A stretch of DNA of 64,000 nt from Chloroflexota bacterium (GTDB taxonomy: Bacteria > Chloroflexota > Anaerolineae > Anaerolineales > Anaerolineaceae): NCBI GenBank assembly GCA_012517865.1, contig JAAYUC010000033.1, forward strand, positions 1-64,000, given 5' to 3'. The notes under the pieces were generated by a model. That model saw nothing but the letters and a program-made list of their open reading frames with translations. It was not told the DNA's origin and made no database searches. Each line of letters begins with the position of its first letter. Position 1 is the first letter of the stretch. Of this stretch, positions 57,347 through 64,000 are shown piece after piece. A program made the position numbers and the translations under genes.

Positions 57347-59215
57347 TTATTTTCCTTTTAGTGGTGATGCAGTGCTTTTTTCATCAGCCAATCCCAATTC
57401 AAAACCTTCCTCCAAAGCGCCAGTCTGATGGTAACCATCGTGGCTGCTGTAGGGGGAATAGTAGTTATAACCGCCGTAGTAGTAATCCCGATTGCGGGGG
57501 ATGCGGTTCATGACGACACCTAAGATGTTCGCGTTTATCCGCTGTAATTCTTCCAGCGGCCGTTTGGCGGCTACGCTGTGAGTGTTGCCCGGCACGATAA
57601 CATAAATAACGCCGTCTGTTCGCGTCGATAGAATTTGTGCGTCTGAGACTAGCATCGGCGGGCTGTCCATGACGATGACATCGAAGACTGATTTCATTTC
57701 CTCCAGAATACTGCGCATGCGTTCGCTGCCAAGGAGTTCGGCTGGGTTCGGCGGCAGTCCGCCGCTGGTGATGATGGAGAGGTTCTTAATCTCTGGCAGC
57801 GTTCTGACCACGCTTTCCAGAGTGAGTTTACCCCGCACAAGATCACTCAGACCGACGCGGTTGTGAATGTTGAATTGCGCGTGGACATTAGGCCGGCGCA
57901 TGTCAGAATCCAGCAGCAGAACTTTTTTTCCGCTCTGCGCCAGGACAATTGCCAGATTGGTCGCGACAGTGGTCTTCCCTTCGGATTTTCCCGCGCTGGT
58001 GACCAGGATGACGCGGAGAGGTGCATCAATTCCGGAGTACTCCAGGTTTGTCCGCAGCGCCCGGAAAGCTTCCGATACGGGTGAGCGGGGGTGATACGCC
58101 ACATAATTGCCGAGCTTTTCATCTTTGTTTTTCTTGCGAAGTTCGCCTATCAGCCCGATGACCGGCAGCCCTAATTGGTCTTTTACCTCATCCGGCGTCT
58201 TGATGGTGTCATCCAGGAATTCAACCAGGAACGCGACCGCTGCTGTTACCAATAATCCGATGCCGCCGGCCAGCAGCGCGCTCTGCATCGGTTTCGGTGA
58301 AATCGGGCTGCTGGGGGTGACAGCGGCTTCCACCTGGACCACATTGGGGGTATTCTGCGCGCGGGTCAGGCGCAGAGTTTCCAGGCTGCTAATGCTACTG
58401 ATGTAAATTTGCTGGTAAAGTTCCAGAGTAGTTCGCAGTTGCGTAAGTTGTGTGGTTGTGGTTGTATCGCTCTGGGCGGGGGTTTTCAGGACGACAAGAT
58501 TGGTATAAATCTGTTGGTAAAGTGAGAGGACAGGCGTCAGCTGGTCCAGCTGTGCCTGGTAATCCGCTAAAAGAGCGATCTGTTCATCTGTGGCGGTTTC
58601 AGGGTCAATTTTTGCAACTTCGGCGTTGAGGGCAGTAACCTGGGCCTGCAGGTCATCAATCTGAGCCTGAACGCTTTGAAGCTGTGATTCCACCGTGGCA
58701 GAAGAGACTTCGTTGATTTGAGCCTGCAAAATGCTAATTTGCTGCTGGGCTTCATCAATGCGGTTCTGCAGGTTTTGTTCGGCGCTGATGTAGCGCACGG
58801 CCTGAAGCTGTTCGTTTTGGTCAATCAGCACCTTTACCAGTCCGTTGGCAATCAAGGCTGCTCTTTCTGGGTCTGTATCCTTAACCGTCAGCTCCACAAA
58901 CTGCGTATCGTTAATCTGAGCAGCAGTGGCTTGTCCCTTCCTGACCGGGAAACCAAGTTCCTGAGAGGCCTGCGCCAGCAGGCTTTCCGTGGAAAGCAGC
59001 TGCGCGTAGGTAGAGATTAATTGCTGGCTGTCCAGATACGAAAAGTAATCATAGGTAGTCTGGGCGGCCCGCAAAACCACAAAACGGGTGGAAGCCTGGT
59101 AAATCGGAGTCTGTCGGCTGCTGAAAAAATACCCCCCGACGGCGCCAAGCAGCGTGCCCAGTATCAGGAACCACAGCCAGCGCTTTGCCGATACAAAAAA
59201 CTGTTTAATATCCAT
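57347..59215 (-). CDS. wzc: Wzz/Wzc-type polysaccharide co-polymerase and tyrosine kinase
   Basis: A 622-residue fusion. The N-terminal Wzz domain has a transmembrane helix at about 14-30 (LWFLILGTLLGAVGGYFF). A long coiled-coil region (about 120-280) follows, then a second transmembrane helix near 315-335. The cytosolic BY-kinase has Walker A SAGKSEGKTTVATN, Walker A' LLLDSDMRRP and Walker B VIVMDSPP. The C-terminal Tyr cluster is near 585-605 (DYYYGGYNYYSPY), the autophosphorylation tail. It controls chain length and export of an exopolysaccharide; glycosyltransferases and the Wza pore are not in this window. GGAG lies 7 bases before ATG. Confidence 0.93.
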   Translation of the reverse strand: MDIKQFFVSAKRWLWFLILGTLLGAVGGYFFSSRQTPIYQASTRFVVLRAAQTTYDYFSYLDSQQLISTYAQLLSTESLLAQASQELGFPVRKGQATAAQINDTQFVELTVKDTDPERAALIANGLVKVLIDQNEQLQAVRYISAEQNLQNRIDEAQQQISILQAQINEVSSATVESQLQSVQAQIDDLQAQVTALNAEVAKIDPETATDEQIALLADYQAQLDQLTPVLSLYQQIYTNLVVLKTPAQSDTTTTTQLTQLRTTLELYQQIYISSISSLETLRLTRAQNTPNVVQVEAAVTPSSPISPKPMQSALLAGGIGLLVTAAVAFLVEFLDDTIKTPDEVKDQLGLPVIGLIGELRKKNKDEKLGNYVAYHPRSPVSEAFRALRTNLEYSGIDAPLRVILVTSAGKSEGKTTVATNLAIVLAQSGKKVLLLDSDMRRPNVHAQFNIHNRVGLSDLVRGKLTLESVVRTLPEIKNLSIITSGGLPPNPAELLGSERMRSILEEMKSVFDVIVMDSPPMLVSDAQILSTRTDGVIYVIVPGNTHSVAAKRPLEELQRINANILGVVMNRIPRNRDYYYGGYNYYSPYSSHDGYHQTGALEEGFELGLADEKSTASPLKGK

Positions 59216-59308
59216 ACACTATCTCCATTCACCAGCTGACCATGTCAGGTCAGTCGCTAAGTACAGTTCCGCCTTTTGATGAGAATTCCGTGTAACATCC
59301 CTCGGCCG

Positions 59309-59389
59309 CTTAACGACTCGCGGCTTCTTCTACGCCAAGCGCTTGACACTATCGTTAAGAAAAAACGAAGTAACGACGAATGTCAAGCG
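59309..59389. repeat. Cluster of inverted repeats upstream of wzc
   Basis: Within the roughly 275-base gap 59216-59491: CTTAACGA (59309-59316) with TCGTTAAG (59352-59359); the palindrome CAAGCGCTTG (59337-59346); and CGCTTGACA (59340-59348) with TGTCAAGCG (59381-59389). A minus-strand TTGACA lies at 59386-59381 and could be a -35 for wzc, but the -10 at the right spacing is poor (TTTTCT). This looks like an operator region. Confidence 0.55.
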
Positions 59390-59445
59390 AATTTACTTGT
59401 TTCCAGTGAATTATATTCTCTTTGAGGCGGACTGTAAACCAAAGA

Positions 59446-59477
59446 AAAACCTGCCCGGGCACTTCCGGGCAGGTTTT
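59446..59477. terminator. Terminator after the M14 carboxypeptidase gene
   Basis: A 13-bp perfect stem (AAAACCTGCCCGG/CCGGGCAGGTTTT, 6-base loop) starts 14 bases past the stop. It is T-rich on both strands, and the minus-strand tail is the better one. Confidence 0.88.
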
Positions 59478-59491
59478 GTCATTTAACTCGT

Positions 59492-61480
59492 TCACTTGAC
59501 GAGGATGGGTAAAAACAGTGGCATTTCCACCTGGATGCTGACCAGGGCTGGCGCTGAGTAGGCCAGACCGTCCCAGACTCTAAAGCTAAAGCTGTCCGCG
59601 CCAATATATCCAGCCGCCGGGGTGTATACCAGGTCAGGCGCGCTGCCCGAAAGGGCACCGTGACTGGGGGCCGCAACCACTTCATAGGTCAGGGTGTTGC
59701 CGTCCGCGTCCGAGCCGGTGAGCGTGATACTTAGCGACTGGCCCCGCCACGTGCTCAGGGTCTGCGGATCAGCCACTGGGGGAGTGTTGACGGCCCCCTC
59801 GATGGTAAGGAATACCGCGCTGACCGCGCCCCAGTTATTGTTGGCGTCTTTCCCGCGCACATACAGGATGTGCCGGCCGGCGGACAGGCCGGTGGTGTCG
59901 ATGCTCGCGGTCACATTTTCCGAGCTGGAGTTGAAATTCCCATCCGCGGGGGAAAGCGGGCTGGGAGCATAACCCGCCTGCCAGTACGGCACGTCCAGGG
60001 AGTACTCCGCCGCGGCGACCGCCTGGGTGGGTTCGCCGGCTCCGCTTTTATAACGTGTGTCATTCACCTGACCAGTGAGCGTGACGATTGTTCCGGCAGG
60101 GACGGTGGCCTGGCTGAGCGTGAGGTTAATGGAATCCGGACCGGCGGGGGTCATATAGGGCGTGCGGGCGGTTTTGGCGGCATAGAGCAAAGCCGGCAGG
60201 TTGCCGGGCAGGATATCAAACTCAAAGGTGCTGCAGCTTTCAAAGAACGCGTCTCCTACCTCTATACAGTACCCAGCCACGCCCAGCTGCCCGTAGGCAT
60301 AATCTTCGGTGCTTCCATCGGTGATGTAAAGATCCCAGGAGGGAGAGGGATCATAATTATTAAAGAAGGCGAGTTTCCGGCCAAGCGTCTGCAGGTCGGT
60401 TCCGTTAGGCGCAAGGGAGGTCGTGAAGCCCCACGACCACAAGACCAGACGGGAGTAACTGTGCAGGTCAATGTAAATTCCAGTGGCATCTTCCGGAGCA
60501 GGCGAGCTGAGCGCGTCTCCGCGCTGGTCCGGGAAGATGGATAGCATGTAATTTTGCACTGCCTGGGTTTCCGGTTCTGAAGCCGCTGCCGGTCCGCGGT
60601 AGGTCTCCGCGCATGGGCTCCCACTTGAGCCGCCGCAGCAGCCCCACTGGAAGCCAAAGTTGCGGTTCAGGTCCGCGCCGCGGTTCTGGCTGGTGACTCC
60701 GCAGTAGTTTTCGTTGGTGTTTTTGCGCCAGGAGAGCCCGGCTTCGGCTTCCTTGCGCCCATCCGGATTGGCTGTCAGCATGATGTGAATCTCGTGATAA
60801 TCCAGCAGCCAGTGCACATCAGCGTTCGCGTTGTAGTTTTCAATCAGGTAGCCGGCAAAGCGGGCGGCCAGTTCCGCGGGGGCGTATTCGCGCGCGTGAA
60901 TGGAGGCTGTGATGAACAGTTTGGGTTTGTCGCCGGTGATGGCTTCGTTGGTGAGCCGTAGGACCATCATGTCGTAGCCATCCGGCTGCCCCACGCTTTT
61001 CTCCCAGGAATTGCCGACATCTATCCATTCCGCCAGGTCCGGGTAGATAGTTGCCAGCGCCTGGGCGTAGGAATAAAGTTCTTCCACGGTGCGGTAGCAG
61101 TTGTAAGGTGGAGGAAGAGTCTCCAGGCCCTGAGTTTTGAGGAGGTCCAGCTTGCGGTAATTGGCGGTTTGTTCCTCGTCCAGGGCTGTGGTAAAGCCCA
61201 TGCTCTGGATGACGGTAATTTCAGAAGGGGTGGCTGCCACCAGCACGTATTTTTCCACTCTGTCATTAAACTCGAACAAATCGAAGGACTTAAGATTTGT
61301 AATGTCCTCGGGGGATTGATAGTACACGCGGTAGACTTGCTCAATCTCAGCTTCTGGGTTGGTACAGGCAGGCACATCGGCTGGCTGCGATTGGGCAGCT
61401 TTCGCGCTGCGATCGCCTGTGATAGAAACCAACAAAATCACCGTAAATAATACTGAGAACCACACATTTCTTTTCATCAT
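59492..61480 (-). CDS. Exported M14 zinc carboxypeptidase with C-terminal Ig-like domains
   Basis: A 662-residue secreted peptidase. The signal peptide lies at 1-29. The M14 domain (about 100-420) has the zinc ligands HARE (SIHAREYAPAE) and a later DLHSYSRLVLW, the substrate-binding GADLNRNFGFQWG, and the catalytic Glu in YCIEVGDAF. The C-terminal region holds an Ig-like/cadherin-type segment (PPVADPQTLSTWRGQSLSIT, a Big-like repeat). The protein ends MPLFLPILVK, the Leu-Pro tag also seen in other exported proteins here. It probably degrades peptides outside the cell. Confidence 0.9.
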   Translation of the reverse strand: MMKRNVWFSVLFTVILLVSITGDRSAKAAQSQPADVPACTNPEAEIEQVYRVYYQSPEDITNLKSFDLFEFNDRVEKYVLVAATPSEITVIQSMGFTTALDEEQTANYRKLDLLKTQGLETLPPPYNCYRTVEELYSYAQALATIYPDLAEWIDVGNSWEKSVGQPDGYDMMVLRLTNEAITGDKPKLFITASIHAREYAPAELAARFAGYLIENYNANADVHWLLDYHEIHIMLTANPDGRKEAEAGLSWRKNTNENYCGVTSQNRGADLNRNFGFQWGCCGGSSGSPCAETYRGPAAASEPETQAVQNYMLSIFPDQRGDALSSPAPEDATGIYIDLHSYSRLVLWSWGFTTSLAPNGTDLQTLGRKLAFFNNYDPSPSWDLYITDGSTEDYAYGQLGVAGYCIEVGDAFFESCSTFEFDILPGNLPALLYAAKTARTPYMTPAGPDSINLTLSQATVPAGTIVTLTGQVNDTRYKSGAGEPTQAVAAAEYSLDVPYWQAGYAPSPLSPADGNFNSSSENVTASIDTTGLSAGRHILYVRGKDANNNWGAVSAVFLTIEGAVNTPPVADPQTLSTWRGQSLSITLTGSDADGNTLTYEVVAAPSHGALSGSAPDLVYTPAAGYIGADSFSFRVWDGLAYSAPALVSIQVEMPLFLPILVK

Positions 61481-61486
61481 GCCTCT

Positions 61487-62710
61487 TTATCGGCTTACAA
61501 GCCATTGGTGGATTAGATATCGCGTTTTTTCCTGTTCGATATTCTGAGAGAGTTTCTCTTCAGAAGTGATTAACCTGGTGATGGTGCGGCTATACTGCCG
61601 GAATAAATCTGAAGCTCTGCGTAAATACCCCAGAATCAGAGCCGGAGAGCGGGGATTCATTCCGTAAAGCCGGGCAATTACCGTCCTGGGCAAGAAAATA
61701 CGACTTGCCAGCAGTCTGGCTTTATCAATGACATTCTTACGCTCGGAAAGCTCGGTGAGGCTGGGCGTCCAAAGGGAGGGATTTGTCTCCTCGAGCAGCA
61801 ACACTTTTTTTGCCTGCGCGAGGATTTCCGGTTCAAAAGCTTCTGGAAGCAAGGTGTCAAGAAGTCCATCTGGCAGCTGAACCCAACCCAGGTCTTGAAG
61901 CAAGGCAAATGTCAGCGTGGCAACTTTTTCAGCGCCCCAATGCTTCGCTGTCTCTCGCAGCTTATCCCAATTGATGCGCGCTGCCGCGCTTTTTATCACC
62001 AGAGCGATATCGTACATTCCACGCAGGCCAAGCTTGAGATAATGCTGATACACGGCATGCAGGCAAAGGTGCAGGAGCAGGTCTTCGGTGGAAAGGGAAA
62101 GCGCGTTTGATTCCGCAAAGCGGGCAGGCACACTGCGCTGCCACAAGCCTTCCACATCCAGAGTAAAGGGCTCGTTTTCCTCCAACAGAGTCCAATGGAC
62201 TTCCACAATGGTTCCATCGGGCAGGCTCATGGGAGGAACATGCTTAATATCCACGTTGGCATCAAGACTGTCAAAATACGTGAGGGGCTGATAAGATAAT
62301 TCCTGTAACGTTGCAACTGTCCGGGGAATATCTTCTCTACGGACGAGGATATCCAGGTCATTCATCCCGCGCGCGCCAATATCCGCATAGATGTTTTCCA
62401 GCAGATATAAACCTTTAATCCCGATCACAGGAATATTCCGCTCAGCAAGCGCCGCAAGCGCTTTATGGGCATTCTGAAGCAGCTGCAGATTGCGGGCAGC
62501 GTTTAAGAGGTACTGTTCGCGTAAGAACTGCCGGCTTTCCTCCGGAATTAAGTGCGTCTGACATTGCTGACACAAACGGGCATAGACAAGGCATGCCAGC
62601 GAATGATTCTCCAGATACCGCTGGAGAAGTACCCAATCCTCGGAGCTAAGCGAGCGCAGAAGAACAGCGATTTCTTCACTGTCGCTCAATGGGTTTAGCA
62701 GATTTATCAC
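61487..62710 (-). CDS. Nucleotidyltransferase-fold protein (NTP_transf_5 type)
   Basis: A 407-residue protein whose middle part (about 85-190) shows the family features: IPVIGIKGLYLL, GARGMNDLDILVR (the GS..DxD-like metal site), then HVPPMSLPDGTIVEVHW. Relatives occur in polysaccharide and lasso-peptide clusters and have no proven reaction. The start is a GTG at 62710. It lies 6 bases upstream of the M14 gene's start, so the two are probably co-transcribed. Confidence 0.82.
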   Translation of the reverse strand: MINLLNPLSDSEEIAVLLRSLSSEDWVLLQRYLENHSLACLVYARLCQQCQTHLIPEESRQFLREQYLLNAARNLQLLQNAHKALAALAERNIPVIGIKGLYLLENIYADIGARGMNDLDILVRREDIPRTVATLQELSYQPLTYFDSLDANVDIKHVPPMSLPDGTIVEVHWTLLEENEPFTLDVEGLWQRSVPARFAESNALSLSTEDLLLHLCLHAVYQHYLKLGLRGMYDIALVIKSAAARINWDKLRETAKHWGAEKVATLTFALLQDLGWVQLPDGLLDTLLPEAFEPEILAQAKKVLLLEETNPSLWTPSLTELSERKNVIDKARLLASRIFLPRTVIARLYGMNPRSPALILGYLRRASDLFRQYSRTITRLITSEEKLSQNIEQEKTRYLIHQWLVSR

Positions 62711-62821
62711 AAGCGCCTGAATGTCCGTGGTATTACTCCTGATCTTGCCAAAGCGATTTCTCTCTTATTGTGAGAGCAGACTGCCGTTCGTTTGCCTCCG
62801 CATGTTTCCTTTTATGGAAAA

Positions 62822-64000
62822 TCAATCCGCACCACCTCGTGAGAGCAGCGGGAGATGAATTTGCCAGCCGCTCAGCAGGCGCAGCGGTCCGTAGTATTCT
62901 CCGGTTGGTCCGTAGGCGTCTTCATCCTCCACCCAATACCAGTATTCGCGCCCGGGTATGATGGTTTCGTCGGTGAAGGAGTACACTGTGGTTTTGGCTT
63001 GCGCGGCAGGTATCAAACTCAGGTTCAATTTTGTTTTCGCGCCGTCGCTGGTTTCTGAACGATAAAGATTAAAGCCCAGTGCGTCCCCAAGCGCGGAGGT
63101 GCTCCAATGGATGAGATTGCCCGTTGGTGTGTATTCGCCGCTTAGGCTGCTGTAAACCACGGAGGATGGATGCAGGACTGTCCAGGTGTAGGTATCCAGG
63201 TCGGAGTTCTGGTTGTAATCCCATACCTGAATCTGCATGGTATGGCTGCCGTTTTGACTGGGAAACTGGCGCTGGCCGGACATGGTAAAACCCAGGTCGA
63301 TATAAAACTGCCGGCAGTTGTAATCACCACAGGTCGGAGGAGCGATGAAAAAATCATCCACTAGCAAGGTGGTGTCGCTTCCTCCCGGGAAGGTATGAAA
63401 CTCCCATACGGTGGTCCAGGGTGCGCCGTCCAGCGAATAGGCAATCTTGTAAGGGGGCAGTGTGAAAACCGGACTGAGGAACAGGTCTCCCGTGTGGGCG
63501 TAAAGGCTGTAATTGGGAATTTGCGTTTCGGTGATAGTATCCCCGGAAACCAAAGAGTTGTTGATTGTTAATCCGGTTTTGCTGATTACAGGCGCTTGGG
63601 TATCCGCCAGCGGTGTGTGAAATTCCAACGGGTTCAGGTATACATCTCCATCCGCAAGAATATTCAGGTGGATGTGATGAAAATAATAACCAAAGGTTTC
63701 CACAGGCCAGGGAACGATTTCGCCAAGTTTCGTTCCGCGCGTGATAAACCCTCCATTTACAGGGTCGGCCTGCCAGTCCTGGTAAGCATGTTCCAGGTCT
63801 GGGGGAATACTGGGCTCCGCGATGTGGTGGTACTGCCAGACGTAGCCCTCAGGGTCGAGGATCGCGACTTCCCAGTACAACGGAGAAGCGTTGTAGTTTT
63901 CAATGTTGACGACCTGCCCGCCGGAAAAGGAATAGACAGACGTGCCGCTGGGGGCGAGCATGTCGATGCCGTGATGGAAGTAAGGACTGCCGCCATAATA
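62822..64000 (-). CDS. Exported M23-like metallopeptidase, 5' part missing (window edge)
   Basis: 392 residues are visible, open to the right edge. The visible N-terminal part resembles an M23/LytM domain: YFHHGIDMLAPSGTSVYSF (HxxxD zinc motif), YHHI, then a late FHHIHLNIL that may supply the HxH motif. Beta-rich repeats follow, one fibronectin-like (NLYRSETSDGAKTKLNLS), and the protein ends QIHLPLLSRGGAD with the recurring Leu-Pro tag. M23 enzymes cut peptidoglycan cross-links. Because the signal peptide and first domain are outside the window, export is inferred from the layout. Confidence 0.78.
   Translation of the reverse strand, partial: YYGGSPYFHHGIDMLAPSGTSVYSFSGGQVVNIENYNASPLYWEVAILDPEGYVWQYHHIAEPSIPPDLEHAYQDWQADPVNGGFITRGTKLGEIVPWPVETFGYYFHHIHLNILADGDVYLNPLEFHTPLADTQAPVISKTGLTINNSLVSGDTITETQIPNYSLYAHTGDLFLSPVFTLPPYKIAYSLDGAPWTTVWEFHTFPGGSDTTLLVDDFFIAPPTCGDYNCRQFYIDLGFTMSGQRQFPSQNGSHTMQIQVWDYNQNSDLDTYTWTVLHPSSVVYSSLSGEYTPTGNLIHWSTSALGDALGFNLYRSETSDGAKTKLNLSLIPAAQAKTTVYSFTDETIIPGREYWYWVEDEDAYGPTGEYYGPLRLLSGWQIHLPLLSRGGAD

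Overview
The window looks like a chromosomal segment of an anaerobic member of the Chloroflexota, probably class Anaerolineae. This is inferred from gene content, not from a marker phylogeny. The pointers are a T-box-controlled ileS, a DapL-like aminotransferase, a sigma-54 factor with a zinc-ribbon insertion, exported proteins carrying a short Leu-Pro-rich tag, and large sets of iron-sulfur electron-transfer genes. I see no phage, insertion sequence or CRISPR array.

Layout. 1-3814 (minus): hydrogenase maturation genes hypF (cut by the window edge), hypB and hypA, with the formate dehydrogenase maturation gene fdhD upstream of them. 3912-4538 (plus): mobA. 4581-13674 (minus): a formate dehydrogenase operon resembling a HydABC-type bifurcating enzyme in which the catalytic subunit is a Cys-type FdhA, with two NuoE and two NuoF paralogues, a formate channel, and companion HATPase and ferredoxin-fold proteins. 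13797-16230 (minus): PHP, DRTGG and CBS-HATPase regulatory genes usually found beside [FeFe]-hydrogenase clusters. 16321-23830 (plus): housekeeping genes hisS, tRNA-His, T-box leader, ileS, lspA, rluD and ltaE. 23923-27487 (plus): an exported BNR-repeat protein and a metallophosphoesterase.

27889-37666 (minus) is a nine-gene redox operon: a tungsten aldehyde:ferredoxin oxidoreductase (AOR), ferredoxin, HdrA, HdrC, MvhD, FlxC-, FlxB- and FlxA-like subunits and a polyferredoxin. HdrA looks like two genes, but an in-frame TGA sits exactly where HdrA families carry Cys or selenocysteine. I read it as one 838-residue selenoprotein. The operon has no HdrB and is best explained as an uncharacterised NAD(P)H/ferredoxin/aldehyde (or carboxylate) electron-bifurcating complex.

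38019-51033 (minus) is a self-contained sigma-54 unit. rpoN, a soluble histidine kinase and a sigma-54 activator lacking a DNA-binding domain form one operon. Directly downstream, a near-consensus -24/-12 promoter drives a small two-helix membrane protein, a 1781-residue TPR protein and a TPR protein with a gingipain/caspase-fold (C25) protease domain that has no signal peptide. This is the best candidate for an undescribed system.

51256-64000: a DapL-like aminotransferase, hflX and rpmF; then an envelope/exopolysaccharide block (Wzc-type tyrosine kinase, LysM protein, low-molecular-weight phosphatase and a proline-rich protein sharing a novel Cys/His module with the LysM protein); then an exported M14 carboxypeptidase, a nucleotidyltransferase-fold protein and an M23 peptidase cut by the right edge.
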